NCBI GenBank assembly: GCA_002427975.1 | Contig: DIZT01000133.1 | Coordinates: forward strand, 1-17,664 | Length of the DNA: 17,664 bases | Reading direction: 5' to 3' | From: Micrococcaceae bacterium UBA6021 | GTDB taxonomy: Bacteria > Actinomycetota > Actinomycetes > Actinomycetales > Micrococcaceae | Shown: positions 1 to 5,805 of the stretch, in pieces | Numbering within the stretch: position 1 is the first letter of the stretch | Layout of the letters: each line of letters opens with the position of its first letter | Notes under the pieces: generated by a model | Databases searched by the model: none | Seen by the model: the letters and a program-made list of their open reading frames with translations, nothing else | Told to the model about the DNA's origin: nothing | Program-made: the position numbers and the translations under genes

Positions 1-282
1 CGCCTGTGGATCCAGCGCATCAACGCTGCATCCCGCGCCAACGGCCTGACCTACAACCGCCTGATCCAGGGCCTGAAGGCCGCTGAGGTCGAGGTTGACC
101 GCCGTATGCTTGCCGAGCTGGCCGTTTCGGATGCGAACGCATTCGCCGCACTGGTGAAGATCGCCAAGGATTCCCTGCCTGCTGACACGTCCGCTCCGGC
201 CGTCGAGGCTGCAGCCCCCAAGGCTGCCAAGGCACCCAAGGCCAAGGCCGCAAAGCCTGCCGCTGGCGTGGCTGCCAAGTAG
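1..282 (+). CDS. rplT: 50S ribosomal protein L20, 3' part
   Basis: The frame is open from the first base to TAG at 280-282 and gives 93 residues, so the 5' end lies outside the window. The text [20 protein letters not shown] followed by LIQGL and [13 protein letters not shown] is the typical C-terminal half of L20, which binds 23S rRNA and is needed for early assembly of the large subunit. After the conserved core ends (about residue 62 of the visible part) there is an Ala/Lys/Pro-rich tail of about 30 residues with repeated [17 protein letters not shown] units. Such basic, disordered tails are common on actinobacterial ribosomal proteins. Upstream infC and rpmI would be expected but are not visible. 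The methyltransferase gene follows 49 bases later on the same strand and is probably on the same transcript. Confidence 0.97.
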   Translation, partial: RLWIQRINAASRANGLTYNRLIQGLKAAEVEVDRRMLAELAVSDANAFAALVKIAKDSLPADTSAPAVEAAAPKAAKAPKAKAAKPAAGVAAK

Positions 283-303
283 CACCCACGCCAGTTCGAG
301 GAC

Positions 304-321
304 TGGTGGCTGAAGCCACTA
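304..321 (+). promoter_or_regulatory. small hairpin between rplT and the methyltransferase gene
   Basis: TGGTGGC (304-310), loop TGAA, GCCACTA (315-321) makes a 7-bp stem with one G-T pair. It sits directly before the likely ribosome binding site AAGG (321-324) of the next gene and is not followed by a T-run. It could be a weak attenuator between the ribosomal operon and the methyltransferase or an mRNA-stability element. It may also be chance. Confidence 0.35.
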
Positions 322-331
322 AGGTTCTTAC

Positions 332-1225
332 ATGAACGAAACCGGGCGCCCGCAAGACTTTCCACTCTCCAATCCCCGAGCTGATCGGGTGAGGAAGGTG
401 GCACAACTTGCCGGGCGTCCGGCCCGTTTAAAGCGCAGCGAGTTCCTGGCGGAGGGTCCGCAGGCTGTCCGGGAGGCCCTGACCCTGCACCAGAAAAGGA
501 TTGCTGCGGGGGAGCCCGGCGTCGTCTATGAGGTCTACGCGAGCGAGGCCTGCCTCGACCGGCACCCGGACCTGGAGACACTCGCGGAGGGCACAGCCGC
601 ATTCCTCACCACCGATGAAGTGCTGGCCGCGATGGCGGACACGGTAACCCCGCAGGGCATTCTCGCCGTCTGCGGGTTCCTGGACGTGAGCCTTGAGCAG
701 GTCCTCGACGCCGGCCCGCGGTTGCTTGCCGTGCTGTGTCAGGTCCGGGACCCCGGCAACGCCGGCACCGTGCTCCGGGCAGCTGACGCGGCCGGGGCGG
801 ACGCCGTCATCCTGACCGAATCCAGCGTTGACATCTATAACCCCAAGGCGGTCCGTTCCACCGCCGGTTCCCTGTTTCATCTGCCAGTGGTCCTGGGCGC
901 CGATATTGCGGAAGTGGCAGCCGCCTGCCGTGCGCGGGGGATTGGCATCCTGGCCGCCGACGGCGACGGTGACGTCAACCTGGATACGCTCCAGGACGAA
1001 AACGCCGCCCGCCGGATCGCAGGCCCTGGCGTCGAATCGCTGTTCGCCCTGGAAGGTCCCACAGCGTGGTTCTTTGGAAACGAAGCACAGGGGCTCTCGG
1101 CAGATGAACTGGCCTTGGCCGACCACCGGGTGGCTGTGCCCGTGTACGGGGCCGCGGAAAGCCTGAACCTCGGCACGGCGGCAACGGTGTGCCTCTACGC
1201 CAGTGCCCGGTCGCAGAAGGCATGA
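332..1225 (+). CDS. TrmH/SpoU-family RNA 2'-O-methyltransferase (TsnR-like)
   Basis: This 297-residue protein is a SPOUT-class methyltransferase that transfers a methyl group from S-adenosylmethionine to a ribose 2'-OH of rRNA or tRNA. All three SpoU motifs are visible: motif 1 QVRDPGNAGTVLRAADAAGA at about 137-156, with the Asn and Arg expected for catalysis; motif 2 FFGNEAQGLS at 247-256; motif 3 VPVYGAAESLNLGTAATVCL at 269-288, which builds the SAM-binding knot. The N-terminal part (about 20-120) resembles the substrate-binding domain of TsnR-type enzymes, including LKRSEFLAEGPQAVREAL. The ATG at 332 has AAGG seven bases upstream. Position right after rplT matches the tsnR-like gene found there in other actinobacteria. 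The exact RNA target cannot be read from sequence; a thiostrepton-resistance role is not implied. Confidence 0.93.
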   Translation: MNETGRPQDFPLSNPRADRVRKVAQLAGRPARLKRSEFLAEGPQAVREALTLHQKRIAAGEPGVVYEVYASEACLDRHPDLETLAEGTAAFLTTDEVLAAMADTVTPQGILAVCGFLDVSLEQVLDAGPRLLAVLCQVRDPGNAGTVLRAADAAGADAVILTESSVDIYNPKAVRSTAGSLFHLPVVLGADIAEVAAACRARGIGILAADGDGDVNLDTLQDENAARRIAGPGVESLFALEGPTAWFFGNEAQGLSADELALADHRVAVPVYGAAESLNLGTAATVCLYASARSQKA

Positions 1226-1250
1226 CTCTCCAGAACGCGACTTAAAAGGC

Positions 1251-1277
1251 AGGGCCCCGGAAGTTCTCCGGGGCCCT
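1251..1277. terminator. bidirectional rho-independent terminator
   Basis: AGGGCCCCGGA (1251-1261), a five-base loop and TCCGGGGCCCT (1267-1277) form a perfect 11-bp GC-rich stem. AAAA at 1244-1247 provides a T-run (CCTTTTAAG) when read on the minus strand. It lies between two converging genes and can serve both, with the better U-tract on the minus strand. Confidence 0.85.
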
Positions 1278-1307
1278 TGCTGTGTGAATCAGATGAGGTA
1301 AGAGTAC

Positions 1308-1583
1308 TCAGGGTGCGCGCGTGGTCTTGCTGCGTCCTGTGATGGCGCCGTAGACGCCGGCAACTACCAGGCCGCCTACGATAGCGAGGATCCAGGTACC
1401 CAGATCAAAGAAGGCAAGGTCACCCTTGCCGAACAGGAGGCTGCCAATCCAGCCGCCTACAATCGCGCCGACTACGCCGAGCACGAGACTCGTCACCCAG
1501 CCGCCGCCAACCCTGCCGGGCATAACGGCCTTGACGATGGCCCCTACGATGAGGCCGAGAATAATCCAAGCAAGAAAACCCAT
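1308..1583 (-). CDS. GlsB/YeaQ/YmgE-family small membrane protein (transglycosylase-associated)
   Basis: The product has 91 residues and is nearly all membrane: helices at about 3-21 (AWIILGLIVGAIVKAVM), 28-51 (Gly-rich, LVLGVVGAIVGGWIGSLLF) and 62-81 (ILAIVGGLVVAGVYGAI), ending in a short basic tail GRSKTTRAP. The opening GFLAWIILGLIVGAIVK, the PGRxGGGW loop and the three Gly-rich helices are the hallmark of the transglycosylase-associated/YeaQ family. These proteins are often stress-induced; their biochemical role is not established. The ATG at 1583 has a strong ribosome binding site (AAGGAGGAG) three bases upstream, which fixes the start. A candidate promoter and an inverted repeat lie in its leader. 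It is transcribed alone and ends facing the terminator at 1251-1277. Confidence 0.92.
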   Translation of the reverse strand: MGFLAWIILGLIVGAIVKAVMPGRVGGGWVTSLVLGVVGAIVGGWIGSLLFGKGDLAFFDLGTWILAIVGGLVVAGVYGAITGRSKTTRAP

Positions 1584-1602
1584 GTCTCCTCCTTCATATT
1601 CG

Positions 1603-1622
1603 TCGGGATTTAAATGTCCCGA
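1603..1622 (-). repeat. inverted repeat in the 5' leader of the GlsB-like gene
   Basis: TCGGGA, eight bases (TTTAAATG), TCCCGA: a 6-bp inverted repeat whose centre includes the palindrome TTTAAA. It lies 20-39 bases before the start codon and just downstream of the candidate promoter. It could be a repressor operator or, in RNA, a hairpin with an eight-base loop near the ribosome binding site. Confidence 0.45.
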
Positions 1623-1631
1623 TTAGTGTTC

Positions 1632-1660
1632 AAGCTAACATACGCCCGCATCATTGTCAG
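1632..1660 (-). promoter_or_regulatory. candidate promoter of the GlsB-like gene
   Basis: Reading the minus strand: CTGACA (-35, 1655-1660), 17 bases, TAGCTT (-10, 1632-1637), with TG one base before the -10 box (extended -10). Transcription would start near 1625. No experiment backs this; the call rests on spacing and hexamer similarity. Confidence 0.45.
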
Positions 1661-1702
1661 CAGGCTTACTGCATGTCAGAGGTGCATGGCTGACACCCGA
1701 AA

Positions 1703-1787
1703 AGGTACGGTGTTCGTGGGCGGAGCCGAGTCGCGGCGCCGCGACTTACCACTGCTCGTTCCCGTACCTGTGAAGAGGTGAAGCCTC
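1703..1787 (+). promoter_or_regulatory. structured 5' leader of the CDF transporter gene
   Basis: Three nested elements precede the GTG at 1789. AGGTACGG (1703-1710) pairs with CCGTACCT (1762-1769), a perfect 8-bp outer stem. Inside it is the perfect 18-bp palindrome AGTCGCGGCGCCGCGACT (1729-1746). After it, GAGG (1775-1778) can pair with CCTC (1784-1787) across a five-base loop, which would cover the probable ribosome binding site GAGGTG. This could be a regulatory RNA or a DNA operator. It does not match any metal riboswitch consensus I can recall. Confidence 0.5.
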
Positions 1788-1788
1788 C

Positions 1789-2796
1789 GTGGCTGCAAAT
1801 GGCGGTACCAAGGCGATCGTCGCGGCCCTTGCCGCAAACCTGACCATCGCCGTCCTCAAATTCATCGCTTTTTTCCTGACCGCATCCTCATCCATGCTGG
1901 CCGAAGCCATCCACTCCGTTGCCGACTCCGGCAACCAGCTGCTGCTCCTGATCGGCGGCAAGCGCGCCAGCAAGGCAGCCAGCGCGGAGCATCCCTTTGG
2001 GTATGGCCGCGAACGCTACATCTACGCCTTCATCGTCTCGATCGTCCTCTTCAGCGTGGGCGGACTCTTCGCACTCTTCGAAGCCTGGGAGAAGCTGCAG
2101 CACCCGCACGCCATTGAAGGGGACTTCTGGTGGGTTCCGCTGGCCGTACTGATCGGCGCCATGGTGGCTGAGTCCTTCTCGTTCCGGACCGCCATCATGG
2201 AGTCCAACCGCATCCGTGGCAATCAGGGCTGGGTGAGTTTCGTGCGCACCGCCAAACAGCCGGAGCTGCCGGTCATCCTGCTGGAGGATCTCGGTGCCCT
2301 GCTTGGCCTTGTATTCGCGCTGGTCGGTGTGGGCCTGACGCTCATTACCGGCAACGGCCTCTGGGACGCGGCCGGTACCGGCATGATCGGTCTTCTGCTT
2401 GTGGCCATCGCGGTGGTGCTGGCTGTCGAGACCAAGTCCCTGCTGTTGGGGGAGTCCGCCACGCGGGATGACGTGGCCCGGATCAGCGCGGCCATCGAGG
2501 CCGGGGGACACAACCGCATCATCCACCTGAAGACCCTGCACCTCGGGCCGGAGGAGCTGCTGGTGGCCGCCAAGATTTCGGTGGGTGCCGCGGAGACCGG
2601 CCGGGACATCGCCGCTGCCATTGATGGGGCTGAGTCCAGGATCCGCACGGCCGTACCTATCGCCCGGGTGATCTACCTCGAACCGGATCTGCACCGCGAA
2701 GATGCGAAGCGCACGGACGCGGTCCCAGTCACCGGTCAGATCCCAGGCGCCGGCCAGGTCACGGCTGAGTTCGGGCCTCAGGACGCGCAGGCCTGA
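1789..2796 (+). CDS. cation diffusion facilitator, ZnT9/SLC30A9-like
   Basis: This 335-residue inner-membrane transporter should exchange divalent metal (Zn, Mn, Co or Fe class) for protons. Helix 2 carries the CDF metal site H42-x3-D46 in AEAIHSVADSGNQ. In helix 5 the usual HxxxD is replaced by E166-D167 in LLEDLGALLGLVFALVGVG, the pattern of the ZnT9-like branch. HPFGYGRERYIYAFI at about 68-82 and the FEAWEKLQHPH segment also fit that branch. Helices are seen at about 8-30, 36-55, 78-99, 114-132, 163-186 and 193-215. The cytosolic C-terminal domain runs about 222-300 (DDVARISAAIEA to VIYLEPDLH). A Pro/Gly-rich tail follows. The GTG at 1789 is preceded by GAGGTG eight bases upstream. The gene stands alone between a structured leader and a strong terminator. 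The metal cannot be assigned from sequence. Confidence 0.93.
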   Translation: MAANGGTKAIVAALAANLTIAVLKFIAFFLTASSSMLAEAIHSVADSGNQLLLLIGGKRASKAASAEHPFGYGRERYIYAFIVSIVLFSVGGLFALFEAWEKLQHPHAIEGDFWWVPLAVLIGAMVAESFSFRTAIMESNRIRGNQGWVSFVRTAKQPELPVILLEDLGALLGLVFALVGVGLTLITGNGLWDAAGTGMIGLLLVAIAVVLAVETKSLLLGESATRDDVARISAAIEAGGHNRIIHLKTLHLGPEELLVAAKISVGAAETGRDIAAAIDGAESRIRTAVPIARVIYLEPDLHREDAKRTDAVPVTGQIPGAGQVTAEFGPQDAQA

Positions 2797-2829
2797 CGTT
2801 CCGCCCGCAGCAAACCGGATGAATCGGTG

Positions 2830-2877
2830 AAGCCGCTGGCCGCAGGTTCCCCAGGATCAGGCGGTCAGCGGCTTTTT
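2830..2877 (+). terminator. rho-independent terminator of the CDF gene, overlapping the convergent MFS gene
   Basis: AAGCCGCTGGCCGC (2830-2843) pairs with GCGGTCAGCGGCTT (2861-2874) over 14 positions with one G-T pair, a 17-base loop, and T at 2873-2877. The right arm and T-run are also the last codons (KKPLTA) of the MFS gene on the other strand. Confidence 0.8.
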
Positions 2878-4065
2878 GCGTTCCAGGAGGCCGCTGGCGA
2901 TAGCGATGCCAAGGCCCAAAACAGCCAACACGGCGCCTACGAGTGCGGGCGCCACGAAGCCCCAGCCCCAGGCGATCACCACGCCGCCCAGGAATGCGCC
3001 CAAGGCATTGGCAACGTTGAGGGCCGCGTGGTTGAGCGACGAAGCGAGGGAAGGGGCGTCCGGCGAGGCATCCAACAGGCGCGTCTGGAGGGCGGGGACC
3101 AGCATGGAGCCGGACGCCCCCACCACGAAGACCATCACCAGGGCCGACCATGGCCAGTGGACAGCAACTGCGTAGACCACCAGGGCGGCGGCGATACCAG
3201 GCAGGACCCAGTACAGCGTCCCCATCACGGATTTGTCGGCAAGCCTGCCGCCGACGACGGTGCCGGCCACCATGCCCAACCCGTACAGTGCCACCACAAT
3301 GGGCAGCAGCGATGCTGGGATCCCGGCCACCAGGGTCATGGTGTGGGCAATGTAGGTGTAGGTGGCGAAGAAGCCGCCAAAGCCCACGATGCCAATCAGG
3401 ATGGCCAGCCACACCTGGAGCCGCTTGAGTGCACCGAGCTCGCGGCGGATGCTCGCGTCAGGATGAGGTGCCTGGTACGGGACGTATCGCCACAGCAGGA
3501 CCAGGGTCAGCAGGCCAATGCCCCCGACCAGGAGGAACAGCAGACGCCAGCCGAAGGTCTGGCCCACCCAGGTGGCCGCGGGTACCCCGATGACGTTGGA
3601 AATGGACAGGCCTGCCATGACCATGGAAATGGCCCAGCCGCGCCGGCTCGGAGAAACCAGCGAGGCGGCGATCACGGCCGCGACCCCGAAGAATGCTCCG
3701 TGCGGCAGTCCGGCCGCGAAGCGGGATACGAGCATGCTGCCGTAGTCCGGGGCAAGGTACGACGTCAGGTTTGCCAGGGTGAAGAAAAGCATCAATCCGA
3801 GTGCGAGGTGCTTGCGCGGCAGTTTCGCTCCCACCGCGGCGAGCAACGGCGCCCCCACCACTACTCCAAGGGCATACGCGGAGATGAGATGCCCGGCCTC
3901 TGGCGTGCTGATGTTGAGCCCCTGTTCCACCTCTTTCAACAGTCCCATCATGGTGAACTCCGTGACGCCGATCCCGACGCCGCCCATGGCCAGCGCGAAA
4001 ATCGCCGCGCCAACATGCGAAGTCTTCGCCTTGGACGCGGTGGGGGTTTGGACGACGCTGCTCAT
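2857..4065 (-). CDS. MFS transporter, AraJ/NepI-like DHA1 family
   Basis: With the start MSSVVQTPTASKAK at 4065 the product has 402 residues and about 12 membrane helices, a typical drug/H+ antiporter-1 length. Family signs: the first helix ending GVGIGVTEFTMMGLL, the loop GAKLPRKHL between helices 2 and 3, RFAAGLPHGAFFGVAAV in helix 4, SVSPSRR-type loop (VSPSRRGWA), GVPAATWVGQTFGWR in helix 5-6, and GGRLADKSV in the second half. This layout is that of sugar, purine-nucleoside or drug exporters (AraJ, NepI, PbuE); the substrate is unknown. An ATG 16 codons upstream (4113) is also open, but it would leave only 21 bases to the divergent NUDIX gene and put an unusual 16-residue extension on the protein. 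Neither start has an ideal ribosome binding site. The stop lies inside the terminator of the CDF gene. Confidence 0.9.
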   Translation of the reverse strand: MSSVVQTPTASKAKTSHVGAAIFALAMGGVGIGVTEFTMMGLLKEVEQGLNISTPEAGHLISAYALGVVVGAPLLAAVGAKLPRKHLALGLMLFFTLANLTSYLAPDYGSMLVSRFAAGLPHGAFFGVAAVIAASLVSPSRRGWAISMVMAGLSISNVIGVPAATWVGQTFGWRLLFLLVGGIGLLTLVLLWRYVPYQAPHPDASIRRELGALKRLQVWLAILIGIVGFGGFFATYTYIAHTMTLVAGIPASLLPIVVALYGLGMVAGTVVGGRLADKSVMGTLYWVLPGIAAALVVYAVAVHWPWSALVMVFVVGASGSMLVPALQTRLLDASPDAPSLASSLNHAALNVANALGAFLGGVVIAWGWGFVAPALVGAVLAVLGLGIAIASGLLERKKPLTA

Positions 4066-4122
4066 GTGCCTGCTTTTCAAGAGGGGATGCTGGGTGGAAG
4101 GTCCACAGACCATTCTCCCTCA

Positions 4123-4137
4123 TAGACTGGGGCGGTG
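4123..4137 (+). promoter_or_regulatory. -10 box and leaderless start of the NUDIX gene
   Basis: TAGACT (4123-4128), six bases, then the GTG start at 4135. With the usual -10 to +1 distance, transcription begins at or next to the start codon, so the mRNA would have no leader. No Shine-Dalgarno sequence is seen. The -35 region is poor. Confidence 0.5.
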
Positions 4138-4587
4138 AGTGGACTGATACAGGTAGTTGGCGGAGCAATAGTGGACTCGTTGGCGAACCCTGCGCGCATG
4201 CTGGTGGCCAGGCGGACTGCTCCCGAGCAGTTCGCCGGACTTTGGGAATTTCCCGGCGGAAAAGTGGATGCCGGTGAGGAATGCGAGGCCGCATTGCACC
4301 GGGAACTGAGCGAGGAACTGGGCGTGGGTGTCCGGCTGGGGCCCGAGCTGCCGGCGGCGACGGCCACCGGATGGCGGCTGAACGACAGGGCCACCATGCG
4401 GGTCTGGCTGGCCGAAATTATCCAAGGGGAGCCGCAACCCCTTGAGGACCACGACGAATTACGGTGGGTAGCACTGACGGACCACCGGGAAGTGCTGGAC
4501 CTGCCCTGGATCCCGGCCGATTTCCCCATTGTCGAAGCTCTCCTGCACTCACTCGGTGCACAGCAGCCAGGCACTCACGCGCGTTGA
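4135..4587 (+). CDS. NUDIX hydrolase, MutT-like
   Basis: The 150-residue product has a complete NUDIX box: G42-x5-E48-x7-R56-E57-L-S-E60-E61-x-G63. These glutamates bind Mg2+ and split a nucleoside diphosphate linked to another group. The lead-in FAGLWEFPGGKVDAGE, the small size, and the later motif ELRWVAL match MutT-type (deoxy)nucleoside triphosphate pyrophosphohydrolases, which remove 8-oxo-dGTP from the nucleotide pool. WEFPGGK before the box is characteristic of that group. The start GTG at 4135 appears leaderless. It is divergent from the MFS gene and converges on the radical SAM gene with only ten bases between the stops, with no clear hairpin there. Specificity for 8-oxo-dGTP is inference; other NUDIX substrates are possible. 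Confidence 0.92.
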   Translation: MSGLIQVVGGAIVDSLANPARMLVARRTAPEQFAGLWEFPGGKVDAGEECEAALHRELSEELGVGVRLGPELPAATATGWRLNDRATMRVWLAEIIQGEPQPLEDHDELRWVALTDHREVLDLPWIPADFPIVEALLHSLGAQQPGTHAR

Positions 4588-4597
4588 AATCCTCACA

Positions 4598-5713
4598 TCA
4601 GAACAGGGTAGGTTGACGGAGCGCTGTTACATCGTCGGCGTTCCGAAAGTCCGCGCCTGCTCTCCCGGAGACCGGCAGGATTCCTTCCGGATACTGGGCT
4701 TCCTCGCCGCGGGGATCGTCCTCCAGGTCGCGGTGGCTGAAACCGTGGGAACGTGAGAAGCCATGCCGGTCCTTGAAATAGCGGACTTTGGCAGCGAGCC
4801 ACGTGCGGTATTCCTTGGAGGCATAGGAGCCAGTGCCGTAGAGCCGGCGATAGCGGCCTGCCAGTTCCGGGTGGTTCCTGGCAATCCACTCCATAAACCA
4901 TTCCCGCGTACCCGGCTTCAGGTAGAGGGCGCCAGCTGTCACGCCCGTAGCTCCGGCTGCCGCCAGGGCGGCGAAGAGGGCATCGAGGGCTTCGTCGCTG
5001 TCCGAGAGCCATGGCAGGATGGGCATCGCCATGACGCCGCAGGGGAGCCCGGCATCGCGCAGGCGCGAGACCAGCTTCAACCGCGCACGCGGTCCGGGCG
5101 TGCCTGGTTCCACGGCCTCCGAAAGTGCCTCGTCCGTCATCGCCAGGGAAATGCCAACCCCTACCGGCACCTGCGCGGCAGCCCGTTTCAGGAGCGGAAT
5201 GTCCCGTGCGAGCAACGTCCCTTTAGTGAGGATGGATAATGGCGTGCCTGACTCCGCCAGCGCCGTGATGATGCCCGGCATCAGCTGGTAACGGCCCTCG
5301 GCCCGCTGGTACGGGTCCGTGTTGGTGCCAAGCGCCACCTGATGGCGGCCCCAGGACGGCTTGGCCAGCTCCCTCCGGAGGACTTCGGCGGCATTGACCT
5401 TGACCACCACCTGGCTGTCAAAATCCAACCCGGCGTCAAAGTCCAGGTACGTGTGGCTCTTGCGCGCAAAACAATAGACGCAGGCATGGCTGCAGCCGCG
5501 GTACGGGTTCACCGTCCACTCAAACGGCATCCGCGACCCGGCCACCACCTTGTTGAGCACCGATTTGGCGGTGACCTCATGGAAGGTGATGCCGGCGAAT
5601 TCGGGGGTGGTCACCGAACGGACCAACCCGGCAAGCGGGAGCAGGGCCGGTGATGGGCCATTTCCGATGTCATCGGCTGGCCGGGGCATCAGTGCTTGTG
5701 CATCCCATCTCAT
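4598..5713 (-). CDS. Rv2578c-family radical SAM protein (SplB-like)
   Basis: The 371-residue protein carries the radical SAM cluster motif C74-x3-C78-x2-C81 in YRGCSHACVYCFARKSHTY. The cluster binds 4Fe-4S and cleaves S-adenosylmethionine to a 5'-deoxyadenosyl radical. The first part (about 65-300) is the radical SAM barrel: GTNTDPYQ at 129-136, LSILTKGTL at 159-167, VGVGISLAM at 184-192, GVMAMPILPW at 226-235. Only one other cysteine, C225, is present and is a candidate catalytic residue. The family is related to spore photoproduct lyase SplB, which repairs UV lesions, but its reaction is not known to me. The last five residues, QPTLF, resemble a beta-clamp-binding peptide. The ATG at 5713 follows a probable -10 box by seven bases, so the mRNA may be leaderless. 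A near-perfect LexA box covers the promoter. It converges with the NUDIX gene, another possible genome-maintenance function. Confidence 0.93.
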   Translation of the reverse strand: MRWDAQALMPRPADDIGNGPSPALLPLAGLVRSVTTPEFAGITFHEVTAKSVLNKVVAGSRMPFEWTVNPYRGCSHACVYCFARKSHTYLDFDAGLDFDSQVVVKVNAAEVLRRELAKPSWGRHQVALGTNTDPYQRAEGRYQLMPGIITALAESGTPLSILTKGTLLARDIPLLKRAAAQVPVGVGISLAMTDEALSEAVEPGTPGPRARLKLVSRLRDAGLPCGVMAMPILPWLSDSDEALDALFAALAAAGATGVTAGALYLKPGTREWFMEWIARNHPELAGRYRRLYGTGSYASKEYRTWLAAKVRYFKDRHGFSRSHGFSHRDLEDDPRGEEAQYPEGILPVSGRAGADFRNADDVTALRQPTLF

Positions 5714-5720
5714 GTCCTCT

Positions 5721-5749
5721 ATTCGAAGATATGTTCGAACTTAAGTCAA
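5721..5749 (-). promoter_or_regulatory. promoter of the radical SAM gene
   Basis: On the minus strand TTGACT (-35, 5744-5749) is followed after exactly 17 bases by TCGAAT (-10, 5721-5726), then seven bases to the ATG at 5713. The -35 box matches the consensus at five of six positions. The geometry implies a transcript starting at or very near the start codon. Confidence 0.6.
5722..5739. promoter_or_regulatory. near-consensus LexA (SOS) box
   Basis: On the plus strand 5723-5738 reads TCGAAGATATGTTCGA. The actinobacterial/Gram-positive SOS consensus is TCGAAC-N4-GTTCGA; only base 5728 (G for C) differs. Including 5722 and 5739 the dyad spans 18 bp with one mismatched pair. It overlaps the -10 box and spacer of the radical SAM promoter, so bound LexA would block polymerase. 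Confidence 0.75.
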
Positions 5750-5805
5750 GGACCGTACACTGCGGAAGTCCGCGCGCCGGGCTCAACACCGGGCTGGGGG
5801 AGCCG

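Noticed and set aside
180..280. Repeat-like lysine/alanine tract as a DNA repeat element
   Set aside because: It is the coding sequence of the basic L20 tail; the repetition is at protein level.
4066..4113. Upstream ATG for the MFS protein (16 extra residues)
   Set aside because: The extension MVCGPSTQHPLLKSRH is not typical of the family, and the downstream ATG gives a normal N-terminus. Kept as an alternative only.
2827..4125. 432-codon plus-strand frame opposite the MFS gene
   Set aside because: The MFS frame has 12 good helices and family motifs; the plus-strand product is hydrophilic, Gln/His-rich low-complexity text typical of antisense.
5770..5805. Terminator for the SIMPL gene
   Set aside because: Only a 4-bp GCGG/CCGC stem and direct rather than inverted CCGGG copies; no T-run.
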